Source of the DNA: Dioscorea cayenensis subsp. rotundata
Taxonomy: Eukaryota > Streptophyta > Magnoliopsida > Dioscoreales > Dioscoreaceae
DNA length: 64,000 nucleotides
Reading direction: 5' to 3'
Assembly (NCBI RefSeq): GCF_009730915.1
Contig: NC_052479.1
Coordinates: 1 to 64,000 of the forward strand
The position numbers were made by a program, and so were the translations under genes. Of the stretch, positions 10,000 to 21,902 are shown piece after piece. Below the pieces are notes generated by a model. The model had not been told where the DNA came from. It made no database searches and was given only the letters and a program-made list of their open reading frames with translations. Every line of letters begins with the position of its first letter. Within the stretch, counting starts at the first letter, position 1.

Positions 10000-12900
10000 T
10001 CAAGAACAACTCTGCAACGTACTCTTGCCATCAGGCAGGAACAAGTAACGAAACCTGGTATCAAAGGGAATGATACTGAAAACTTCGAACACCTAAGAGT
10101 CTCTGTTTCCACTGTGAGGCAGAATCACGAACAACAGTGACTTGATCAGGGGAAAGGTAGCGACAGATCCAGTCAACCAGCAGGGAATCCTCCACAATGT
10201 CTTTGGCAAAAGCAGTAGACTAATTTTTGGTACTAGCAGTTTACCTTTGTTATTAATACCTATATAAGCTCGCTATATAGTCTCTCATTGAGTTTTTGAA
10301 GCTCTTCTCGGACATTTTCAGCAGTAGACTCTTACCTGAGAGAAAATGATTGAAACTGTCAAATACAAGAGAAGTAAAATCAAAATAGACAGAATGTATA
10401 AATTTATCTTCAAAACACATTTCCTTTCTCTCGATGAAAGCATATTTTGGCTTAGCCAACTTCTGTTGGTAAATACTTTTGTGCCAAAGTTTACAAAGAT
10501 AAACTAAAAGAAAAGACTATCAATCAAGTAAAATTTTTCAAATTCACTCCAGAACTTCATGCTTGATGCTTCTCTCGTGAATCAGACTTACCTGCAGGTG
10601 AGAGTACATCCCACAACTGAGGGCAAATACCACAAGCGGTTCTGAGCTATCAATTGAATACCTTTTTGTGCTCCTCAGATATTTTTGAACTTGTGAAGTG
10701 CCAAAATCAGCGCCTGAAATAAGCAACACACATAAAAGCGGATTAATAATAATAATAATAATAACAATAATAACAACAATAATAACAATAATAATAAATG
10801 GAAAGTGTACTATTTGTGGCCGATAAGCTGGGGGTTTCATCTTCAGAATAACAAATTCTATTTCAGCAGCACTGAAAGAGCAGCCTCCAATAGTATAAGA
10901 CACCTGCAGGCAATCATGCTTGATAAATCTAATATATACCCTCAAAGCAGAGTACAATTCAATGAAATACAAGGTCAATGGATCATACCTTCTGCATTAG
11001 CGAAAAAGAGCTTCATGTCACTCTTAGGTACTCCATATGCTAGATAAGCCTAACATAATTGATTCAACATGAGTTTCCATACAAATCCGTGAAAGGTATC
11101 AATAATATAATGACAACATAACTATTCTATCATGACCGATGCTTTTGTGATTACAATATGAAAGCATCACTAGAAGGATATTAAGGAAAAAAAAAATTAA
11201 ATTAAATTAAATTAAATTAAATTATAGATGTTGATATACTTCAACTCACGTGCATGATCAGAGTATTATATAAGTTGATCCAAAATGCTAGCCTCTCATT
11301 GGCGCTCATGCAACTTGGATTTACTTTGGCTAGTTGCTCCACAAGAAACCTGACATTTGGCATAGGCAGATGTGAGTTGGTCATGAATTCTTTAGTAAAT
11401 AAGCTGTCCCAATTCAATGTCTTAATTTGGTTACACTATGGACCATAGCTCATTTGTTGCAAATAAACTGGTAGAAAATAAGTAAGAACGTCTCACCAAA
11501 GGCGTGGAATCCAATAATACTTTAAGAAATAAAGCCTGATACCATTTAATGGAATTAACTCAAAAACTAAGCCACTAAGGTTTCACATTAAAAAGCTGAA
11601 TACTCCAACATAATTCGGTGCAAGTGCAGTACCTCACCTGAATCCTTTTAAAGCCTCTGCAGCATATTCAAGTTGCGTCTTCCCTACACACATCCATGAT
11701 ACCTCAGCTGCTAAACTATAGCTTCCAGCATTTTTCCAGCTCATCTTTCCACTAACTTGATAGGGATCAAATGTTTTTTGTGGAGTCCATGTCTCACGAA
11801 TCTCGTTCATCTTGAATCCTGGACTGCAAACTGATGAAGCCATTTCAGATGAATCTGAGGAAGATACCAGTGAAGTAGGAAGGTTTGCAATTGGTGAATA
11901 TGGGGAAGGTATACATTCTGGAGCAGATGTTGCCATAAAAGGGATAGGTGATGATGACTTTGATAAGCAAAGAAAAACATTCCTCATGCATCGCACCATT
12001 TCTTCCGAAAGTCGATTGGGATTCTGCCACAGGTTTGTTAAGAAGCTCTGTTTCAATTCTGTCAAACCAGTTTGCTGAGGGGGGACATCCATCATATTTC
12101 TTCCAGTTTCCACACCACATGGTACAGGCAACTGAAGAACAAACAAAAGAATTAGTTGTAGAGTCATGCCTCCTAGCCTTCACAATAATATGACCATGAA
12201 AGCTACAAAAATGAGAACATAATTATTCATACAACCATACATTACAATCTGAGTTGGTTGTTATTTCCTGTGGATGCCGACAAGCAGCACATATATCCGA
12301 TTCAGTGGATTGAAGCATTTGAGACTCGTTAAACTTTGAGTGTTGCAAAGAAGAGAGGTGCTGTGAAATACAATAACGATAAGAAAGACATCACTACGAT
12401 GAGTGCTAGAAATCCAAGAAATGGCAAGTGAAGAGAAGGTGTAAACAGGGAAAGAAAGGCACCTCTTCCATGTATAGCCAGGAAGGCCAGACTTGTGGTT
12501 TTGGTGATACCACCGGTAAAATAATAAGACTATTCTCAGCAAGGTGTCAGCTCAGTCCTCTCACGACTAAGTCTAAATTGTAAAAAAGAACCAACTCTTC
12601 TTCAAAGCTTTGACACTGTGAACTCTAGTGCAGCTATGTTAGCAAGGAGCTCCTGAGCCTGAGCATTTTTCCACAAGTGTAAGTTGATAGAACAACAGTG
12701 GTGTGCAAACAAGAAAACTGATCACTAGTCATCAGACAGACATGAAGATCACCTTATTTGGAAGATTTGAAGGAGAGTTCACCATGGGCAAGGTTTCTTT
12801 TCCCGACAGCATCGGCTAAAACAACATGCAAATCGAACTCTTGTTGCAGCTGCATTTGCAACTTTTGAACCTGTAAATGATAATGAGGAGCAAACTATAA

Positions 12901-14146
12901 GAATCTAGTGAATGCTAAATGACCGATGCATCAAAATTATTCCAAAAAACAATTAAACATCACACAACCAAAACACAAACATGACATCAGAGAGACTACT
13001 CCAAAATGGAAAAATAAAACAAAAATCATACCAGGTTGCTGGTGAAAATAGTTCATAGAACACATATGATGGGCCTTGCCTCTTTAATGGTGTATAAATT
13101 CAAAATTTTTGAGAGTAATAGTTCCAATTAGCAAATACACAATTTACACGTAGGCAATTTGATTGGACCACAAATAACATCAAATTGAACGGTGAGCAGG
13201 TCTGTGGCATGTACTAATTCCTTCTATCTGAAAATGCAATATGCCCATTTTCACTTTCTTTTCCCGAAAGAACATACAAGCATTAAGCAAGTATCCATGC
13301 TTTTACTCATAATGGGAAATTCCAAACAGGTATGAAAAGCAAATAGGGTGTGAGAAAATGATAATGTATCTGCACAAAAAGCTACCATTAGACCTCAATC
13401 CCACAAACAAGCTTCATCCTAGCACAGGCATGGAGTTATACTGTCATATATTTTTCAAAACATTGCCTCACAATAATAAATTCTCAGAGTATACTCACTG
13501 CATTAACCTGTCTATGTAATGAGATACAAGCTGCCGGTGTTGAGTTCCACCAGGTGAAACGGAATGGAGAGCAAAGCAGAGCAGGTTACCTCTTGTTCAA
13601 GCTGGCATCTATAGCGACACATGTTGCCATCCTTCCCCTTTCTGTCATCACTATTTCTGCCATCCTGAAATAAACTAAGAAAAATGAGAAGAGAAATTCA
13701 TACAGGATAGTTTGGATTAGTCCCAGGACATAAATCAGCGGGTAAGATCCACAAAGATGAAAGGATTTATATAGAAGCAGAAGCAAGCAGAATTACTCAA
13801 TGGAACTCAAGAGATGGAAGGATGGAAGGAAGGCACTGGAAATTTAATTTAATTTAATTTAATTAACAGCAAGAAAAACAGAAACTTGGTTGGGACTTGG
13901 GAGGAGACTGACCTCGAAACCAGAGCAGGTGGCGGATCCATCAGAGGAGGATGCCAGGTCCAGACCCTCCCTTGCCGGCCTCTGTGCGTTGCTCTCAGAG
14001 TAGAGTTTCCTCTGATGCCAATACTCGTCCAACAAACCCCAAAAAGACATAGAAAACAGTGAGAGAAACAGAGGGAAGAGACAAGTCCAGCGTCCCGAGA
14101 GATGAAGCAAAGAGCAAGTCCGAAGAAGAGACACCAGCAGCAGCAT
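10000..14146 (-). CDS. MIP1 leucine-zipper / DUF547 protein, about 12 exons, frame-broken
   Basis: A plant family with an N-terminal coiled coil (ternary complex factor MIP1 leucine zipper) and a C-terminal DUF547 domain; the biochemical role is unclear. Exons (- strand, ends by eye): 14146-13913 (SFWGLLDEYW...), 13664-13590 (CRYRCQLEQE), 12870-12753 (VQKLQMQLQQEFDLHVVLAD), 12658-12463 (coiled coil AQELLANIAALE), 12360-12246 (ESDICAACRHPQE), 12131-11638 (PNRLSEEMVRCM), 11349-11250 (LVEQLAKVNPS...LAFWINLYNTLIMH), 11049-10989 (AYLAYGVPKSDMKLF), 10903-10811 (SFSAAEIEFVILKMKPP), 10713-10592 (EPLVVFALSCGMYS), 10335-10245 (ENVREEL), 10219-10000 (VEDSLLVDWICRYLSPDQ, PFDTRFRYLFLPDG, stop 10002-10000). 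Extra bases in 10079-10082, 10293-10297, 11003-11007, 12604-12606 and 12798-12801, plus two in the 10592-10713 exon, break the frame; removing them restores family motifs. The start may be 14146 or a Met further in. Confidence 0.85.
10745..10797 (+). repeat. (AAT/AAC)n microsatellite in a DUF547 intron
   Basis: Interrupted trinucleotide array of AAT and AAC units between two coding exons of the DUF547 gene. Confidence 0.85.
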
Positions 14147-14267
14147 TAGAGTGAGGTGGCAAACAATCTGAAACAGAAATGATTGTGTGTGAAGCTGTGA
14201 AGGCTAAGGAAACTAGTATGAAATGTAGCAGTGATTGTAGTGAAGTGAGAGAATCAACAAAAGCAAG

Positions 14268-14269
<2 letters not shown>

Positions 14270-14307
<38 letters not shown>
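14270..14307 (+). repeat. (CT)n microsatellite in the DUF547 leader
   Basis: About 18 CT units lie upstream of the DUF547 start. On the sense (-) strand this is (GA)n, a common element of plant leaders and a known binding sequence for BBR/BPC proteins; its use here is inference. A (CCA)n run at about 14356-14377 and a second CT stretch at 14383-14397 follow. Confidence 0.9.
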
Positions 14308-14309
<2 letters not shown>

Positions 14310-14499
14310 GTGGGTTCTGGGGATTTCTGCAGACACAGGTTTTTGCCTTTTTATTCCCCCACCACCACCACCACCACCCTCCTCTCTCTCTCTCTCTTTT
14401 TCTTTCTCTAAAGCAGACTACCACTACATACATCAACAACAGACATACATATTCAGTACAGTGTGGGAAAGACCAATATTTCAATCAAGCAACTAAATC

Positions 14500-16666
14500 A
14501 AGTTCTATAAATTCCTTTTTACCTTTTTATTGCATACACCTGGTCATTAAGATCTGACAATTTCCTCTCCTTGTTATCATTTTGATCTTTATAGGAGTAG
14601 TATCTAAATTCCAACTGTGATCCACTGCCCAAAAAAAAGGATGTCTTTGTAGACGTGTTAAAGCAAGTCATACATTACAAGGTGCTCGATCCATAAATTT
14701 ATGAAGAATATATATTCTTCTCAATTATTTCTTTATTTCATCATTTTCTTATCAAAAAGTTCTTGGCATTAACAACACTAAACCAAATAAACAAATAAAT
14801 TAATTAATAAAAGGGCATTATTACATTATTAGGAGTATTATATACTGAAGAGTAGTAGTCCATTCAAGAAGGAGTAGCGACATCATTTCTCTAACATAGC
14901 CACTATGGATGCTCCACGTTTCTTTCAACAAAGCTGCCATTTGGGATGGGATATGCACACTACTCGCAACCAGCCCCACATCACCATAAAATCCTATAAA
15001 GAATTAGCATCTACTACTAATCTTTGTTATACTCTTGTTAAATGCGCTCGTAGTCAATGTGAATAAATTTTTAATGCCAAATTTGAAAAGAGTCCAACGC
15101 AAAGAGAACCTCTCTCTTACAGCCTTCTGCATACCAACGTACATGTATATCTGACTGTTAAACAAGCCATACTCCATATTTTTATACCTCTTGTTTAAAT
15201 GCACCTCTTATTGATCTATCCAAGGATAACACTAAAATAGAAAGATTAGGAGAATGGATGTCATGTGAGGTAAAAGCTTTCCTCATCTCTAATTTTTGCA
15301 CTCTAAAAATCCATTAGAAGGAAATTAGTTTCTCTTGTTTTCTTTGCATACTTGTACTAACCTAGTCACTCTCATGGATGCTAAAGCAAGATAGGAACCC
15401 ATGACCTTTTGTATAATTCCTTTTCCTTCCTTCCTAGTTTTGCAATGCAATGAATGATAAATATAGTAATTTATAAAATAATCAGAATGGAGTTAACAAA
15501 GGGAGAATAATAATAATAATAATAACCATGATAATAATATGAAAAAGCAGTTTATATACTCCAATTAAACAGAATAAAAATGGAGAATGGAATAATTGAG
15601 TTTACCAAGCAATGAATGTGAATGGCATGGGATGGAGAGGCTCTTCCACATTTATTACTCGGCACTTTCCAATATCTGGACCCTGTGCACAGAAACATTT
15701 TACTTCAATCTTCAAACTATCACCAACTTCTATGACTTTAACTCTAGACCGGCACCATATCATCCTCTTTTATCACTTGACTTTGTAAACATGCAAGAGT
15801 GGAATATATTAGCAAGAGTTCATGAGGACAGATTTCGGTAAATCACTTGTGTATGTAGTTGCTATGTGTTGTTTTAATTAGTAGCTGTAGAGGACAACAC
15901 AAAATCAATCCGGCGCAGGAGTAATTTTTATAGTAGGATTTATCATTGATTGGGTTGAGTGACGTTGGTCAATGCCGTCCTGGAAACATTAGATACATTT
16001 TCTTTTCCTCTTTTTCTGGTTGGTTCTGTAGAAAAGAATGGATATCTGAAAACTAGTGTGTGAAATATTTAGTGCTTGTTGTGCATCCCCCATGACTTGT
16101 GCCGAGGAAAAACAAGGACATTCACCACACCAACCTGTCTTTTCCAGCTGTGTCACCCATGTTCTGATAAATGACTAATTATTCACTCCTAAACCCAGTA
16201 ATAACCTAATATCTGCTGATGTTTCCAATGGATTCATGTGAGTTTTAAATTGTCTGTATAGTGAGACATATACTACTCGTACTAAACACAATGTATTAAG
16301 GATAACAAAGATTGAGACTTTGAGATCTCTCACCAGGCAAACAAGCGTGAATGGGGGCCAGCCTATGCTCAGCTCTATCTTGTTTATTGTGCATTTGATT
16401 GATTGTTGCTCAGTTTGCTGGGCGATCTATCTGCACGTCTGGCTAGAGTGCCGTCTTGGCTCTGCGAATTCGGAATCTGGAAGTTGTCTGATGAAATGAA
16501 TACGAGGCGGATTGGAAAGGCGTAGGAACGCCACTACGTTTGGTTGGAAGGATTGGGAGGTAGTTTATTGGGAATGAGAAAAAAGTGAAAAAGAAAAATA
16601 TGATAAAATGACACGTCATGTACACTTTTATATAAATGAATATTACTATTATTATTATATATATAT
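14500..16666. other. Gene-poor AT-rich intergenic DNA
   Basis: No recognisable coding sequence, RNA gene or element termini on either strand. It includes a short AAT array near 15511-15525. It probably holds the DUF547 promoter at the left end. Confidence 0.4.
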
Positions 16667-17125
16667 AATGAGGTGTGATAATTATTTTTTAAAATTATTT
16701 AAATATTAAAAATAAATTCATTATTATAAAAAGATATTTAACTTTAATAGCTCACATGTGACACTGATTTATTAATATCTAAAATTTTTGTTAATATCAT
16801 TAATTAACAATTAATTAACCATAATAAATAATTATTTAACTTTTAATTAAAAATTAAGTCATAATAACCATTCATATCAATTATGATTCACTTTAATTAC
16901 AATAATTAAGTATTAAATTAAAATAGTTCACTTTAATTACAATAATTAAGTATAAATTAAAATAGTTCACTTTAATATTATTCATTTATTTATTATGATT
17001 AATATTGTATTTAAATATTTTTCGGATTAATTATTATTTAATTATTATAATAAATTAGTTAGATTAATAGATTTATAATTATAAAAAGGGTAAATGAGTA
17101 AACTTACCCATCATAACCCCTCATT
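16667..17125. mobile_element. Possible old MITE with imperfect inverted ends
   Basis: The left end AATGAGGTGTGAT (16667) and the reverse complement of the right end (AATGAGGGGTTAT, from 17125) match at 11 of 13 positions. The interior is almost pure A/T with many short inverted stretches. No clear target duplication is seen. A similar AT-rich block with a related end occurs at about 47835-48165 beside the LINE. The call rests only on the inverted ends and composition. Confidence 0.3.
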
Positions 17126-17628
17126 CCTCTCTCACTCTCTCTCAAAATGAGAGGTATGGAACTCTCCCCCATGCCTCTCACTCCCGATCGCTTCCGCATC
17201 CAAGCGGTGCACTCATTATACAGATGATTCATTTGCTTTCGCTCTCAAATACCAACACACGTAATTTGTAGCATAGTAATGACTCATATGGTCAACACCA
17301 TCCTTGTGCCCAATAAAATGCAAAGTGAAGGTCAAGAATGCCACGTCATAGAGGAACGTAGAGTGTCCATGTACTGAATGAATTTTGAGAAATATTATTT
17401 TTCTACCTCAAAATGAGTTTCTAAATCAAATATATATATACTACTAGATTTATGTACTCGAGGTTATATCACTGTATGGGTATATATATCATAATTATGT
17501 AATATGTAATCATATAATAGTATATGTGTTTTGCAAAGGGAAATTTTTAATAACAACCTAACATGTGCTCTAAATATTGAATAACATAATATTTTGATAG
17601 AATTAAAATTCATTTTTACATGATTAAC

Positions 17629-17632
<4 letters not shown>

Positions 17633-17683
<51 letters not shown>

Positions 17684-17684
17684 G
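17633..17684 (+). repeat. (AAT)n microsatellite
   Basis: About 16 near-perfect AAT/ATA units within AT-rich intergenic DNA. Confidence 0.92.
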
Positions 17685-17897
17685 CATATCTAATAATAAC
17701 ATACATAATAATGTTATGCATATAAAAGGCAAAGAAATACAAAACACAACTTTTATTATATTGACTATTAGACTTGCATTAAAATATTAAACACATAATA
17801 TTTTATACTAACTTAAGATTTATTTTAATAACTAAAGAAACTCGGTGGACACATTCAGAGAGGAATCATTTATTGAAGCATATCTTTCTCTCACAAT

Positions 17898-18188
17898 TTA
17901 TATTACTTTCGAGTTATTCTGCTCATTCAGTCTTATTTTGTCCTTCAGCTCGTCCAACTCATTGGTAACCATCGCAAGGCTTTCCGATAATATTCCGTTA
18001 ACATCTTTTAAATCTTCTAATCTCATTTTGACATCGATAATTCTTTCCTCATTCACATTTTTAAGATGCTTAATACCATAACACAACATTATTTTCAATG
18101 TATATGCTGATCCGAGATCTTCATGAATTCCACATATTATCTTCAAACTCGATTTTGCATACAAAATGTGGTGTGTGATCCGGACCAT
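17898..18188 (-). CDS. Unrecognised 96-codon reading frame with a coiled-coil-like tail
   Basis: The predicted product has a basic N-terminus followed by a charged heptad-like stretch (VKMRLEDLKDVNGILSESL, then NELDELKDKIRL), which could form a short coiled coil. No family is recognised, no neighbouring exon was found, and the surroundings are repeat-like. It could be a remnant of a transposase or gag gene, or chance. Confidence 0.2.
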   Translation of the reverse strand: MVRITHHILYAKSSLKIICGIHEDLGSAYTLKIMLCYGIKHLKNVNEERIIDVKMRLEDLKDVNGILSESLAMVTNELDELKDKIRLNEQNNSKVI

Positions 18189-18357
18189 GACTTTTCGGAT
18201 GCTATAAATTCAGTGCTAATAATCCCAATTTTTGTTAAGTATCACCTTAAAATTGTACTAACAACAACAACATGCCCAAAGAACCTCCATTTTCTCACCT
18301 ATTATAATATTTAGAAATGTAAAAGTTTCAATTAATAAATTAATCTTACAAACATAG

Positions 18358-18372
18358 CAAATAAATAAATAA

Positions 18373-18418
<46 letters not shown>
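18358..18418 (+). repeat. (AAAT)n then (AT)n microsatellite
   Basis: A few AAAT units lead into about 22 AT units. Confidence 0.92.
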
Positions 18419-18419
<1 letters not shown>

Positions 18420-18422
<3 letters not shown>

Positions 18423-20265
18423 TTCAATAAGCTAAAACTTTATGAACAATTTTAGTAGATGGACGACTTTTTCATAGGTGATTCTATATCAAAGCTAATT
18501 AATATAACATAAAATAATAATTAAAAACAAATGTGAATTAAAAAGAATTTATCAATAGATTCTATTTTCTAAATATTTAATCCTCCAAAATATCGCAATT
18601 ATTTTAGCATATACTATCAATATAAAATTTTACAATGAGCTAAACTTTATGAGTTATTTCTATTCCAAAAATTATTGTCAATGTTGATAGGATAATGCAT
18701 AGAGAATATATAATTTAAGAGAATATATAATTATTAGCTATTATCAATTTCGGTTCAATAATTAACTCTATTAAAACACAACCAATTGAGCAGAATTATG
18801 TGTTAGCATCAAATAAATATGAGAATATAACCACTACATGGTATAAAAATCTTAAACTCAAACTTTATAAGTCCGTCATCTCTAATCAATAAGATTAATT
18901 CTAAATTTACATTGTTTTGTTTGCTTTTAATTGTTATTATAAAAACTTTTCTGAGATATCAAAAACATTAATATTATATATAATGCACATGAAAATCTTT
19001 GCATCTACCTATATTGAGGTTTGATAATGAAATGGCCAAATATATTAATAAAATGGACATCAAGAACAAATTGTAAGTATAAAATTTACTTTATTTTTTG
19101 AATGAAAGATAGCCTCAATTCGCTGCAGCTTAAGATTAAGTATGCGGTGTTATGTATATATGTTATAATGCAATGACATCTTTTATATAAAGGGATGAAA
19201 GTGGTTATTTCATGTTTTACTGCACTCCACTGCTCAAAAGTATCACTGACACAAAACCAATTGAAACCAACTATGTACCCTCATTTTAAATGTCAATAAT
19301 AATGGCTCAACAATGCTAGTAAATCGCCACAAAAATCACATCAAACATTAAAAATGACAAAACTCTCAAGGCTATCACTTCCATCATATTATCTGCTCAC
19401 TATATCCATAATATCATCATTAACTTGCTCTCCTATTTCAAACAATTGTAAATATAAGAATCATCTAAGCACTAAAAAGATCAAAAAGAGCTTCACTATT
19501 GGATAAATGAATATTAGGTTTTGCAAATTTTTGATCCCAGGTGACCTAAGTAAAATTCGTACATTAAAAATCAATAACCATAGAAAATAAGCATCATTTG
19601 TCATACAATGTTTAAAGAGTAAATATTAATCATGGTCAAGGTATCTTTTAGTCCACTTCATGGTAATTTGAAGTACAAAATATACTACAATCTACCTTAC
19701 AAAGACCAATTTCTCTAAAGAAATGTAAGCGAGTAGCATCCGATGCTCTCATATCACCGAGAATAACAAAAAGCAACATGTGGAAGAAAACTCACCATTA
19801 TCGAGGGAGTCCTTATGCGAGAATCAAGTCATCCACCATCGATGAGAGAGAAACCAAAAATAAGATCAAACTATCTGAATCACGTGATATTGACTTTTAA
19901 GGACAATTTTAATAAATTTAGAATCGAAAATTGATCCTCATGGACCACATGAACTTAATCTTCAGTTCCTTAAACTAAATACGGATACAATATAGATCAT
20001 ATGAAGACTATATTCAAATATTGTTTAAAAGCATTGTCTCAAAAGATATAAAACTGATGGTTTGTCAACAATGGCGAGGATGACAAAACTAAATGCAAAA
20101 ACAATACTTACATACCGCGATCAAAAAGATAAAATTCATATGAGGACTATATCTGAATTTGAGAAAAGAAGCTCTCAAATTTTATAAGACTTCATTTTAT
20201 TTTAATATAATGCCCCCACCTTAAGCATTATATTGGTTGACTGACCTTATCTAAAATTTGAAAGT
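18420..20265. other. AT-rich DNA without recognised genes
   Basis: No coding family, RNA gene or element end recognised on either strand. The last 60 bases (about 20205-20265) contain a small inverted repeat around AATATAATGC / GCATTATATT that directly precedes the satellite array. Confidence 0.4.
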
Positions 20266-21902
20266 CTCTTTTCTCAAAAAGATTTAGCATTTGCAATTTC
20301 TATTTTTTTACGGGATCAAAAATTAATATTTTCATTTAAAAATCTATGTTTTTGTTAAATATTTTTTAGAAAATGAGATTTTTGTCATATAAAATTTTTC
20401 TAGGTTTTTAATGATAAATTTTCAATCACAAAAGTTATAGATTTTCTCTTACTATAGGCTACAAAAATTTGTCCAATTTTAGATCACAAAATTGAAGTTG
20501 ACACGTATAAAAATTTGTATCTCAGATAAACTGACGCACGTTTCTAATTTTACAACGAAGTTCAAGAATTAGAAAATCTTATGTTATACATAGAATGTGA
20601 GATTTTTGTAATATATCTTTTGTAAGTTAATTTTTACTGATGTCGATCAGTTCAATGATGTGGTTAGTTAGTGATTTACTCACTATAGCCTATGAAAATT
20701 TATCTAAATTTCGATCACAAAATTGAAGTTGACATGTATAAAAATTTAAAGTTTTGTTTTCTCAAAAAGATAAATTATTTACAATTTTTATTTTTTTACA
20801 CGATCAAAAATTGATATTTTCATTTGAAAATCAATTTTTTTATATATTTTTTTAGAAAGTGAAAATTTTCTAATATATAATTTTTGTAGGTTTCTATTGA
20901 TAAATTTTTATTCACAAAAGTTAGAAATTTTCCCTTACTATAGCCTATTAAAATTTACCCAAATCTCGATAACAAAATTTAAGTAAATACATATAAAAAT
21001 TTAAACTTTTTTTTTCTCAAAAAGATAAAGTATTCGCAATTTCTATTTTTTTTGGGACAAAAATTAATATTTTCATTTAAAAATCTATTTTTTTGTATAT
21101 ATTTTTTTAGAATTTGAGATTTTTGAAATATATAATTTTTGTAGGTTTATTTTTAAAGATAAATTTTCAATAGCAAAAGTTAGAAATTTTCCCTTAATAT
21201 AGTCTACTAAAATTTGCCCAAATTTGGATCACAAAATTGAGTTAACATGGATAAAAATTTAAAAGCTTTGTTTTCTCAAAAGATAAAGTATTTTGCAATT
21301 TCTAGTAGATCAAATATTAATATTTTCATTTAAAAATCTATAGTTATATAGTTTTGTTTATAATGTAATTTTTGTAGTATAATGTTTGTGATTAATTTTT
21401 ATTAATGATTTTCAATCTCAAAAGTTAGAGATTTTCCCTGCTATCAGCACATGTAAATTTGTCCAAATTTTCGACGCCAAAATTGAAGTAGACATATACA
21501 AATTTCTAAGAGTCTCATTAATATAAACTACTTTTCAATATCTATTTTTACATGATAAAAAGTTAATATTCAATTTGATCTTTTGAGTTTTGTAGTATAT
21601 ATAGTATAGGTTAATTTTTATTGATCAATTTTAAATCACTAAAGTTATAGATCTTCCCTTACTATAGCTTATGAAAATTTTTCGAAATTTTGATTACAAA
21701 ATTGAAGTTGACATGTGTAAAAATTTAAAGTTCTGTTTTCTCATTACTATAAACTACTTGCAATTTTGATTTTTTTTACACGATAAAAAGTTGAAATTTA
21801 AATTTTAAAACCTTTTTTTTTAGTATATATTTATTGAGAATTTGAGATTTTTAAAATATATAATTTTATTAGATTGATTTTTAATGATAAATTTTTAATC
21901 AC

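Noticed and set aside
14179-14496. Reading frames with runs of RERERE, SLSLSL and WWWWWW
   Set aside because: They are read out of the (CT)n and (CCA)n microsatellites in the DUF547 leader.
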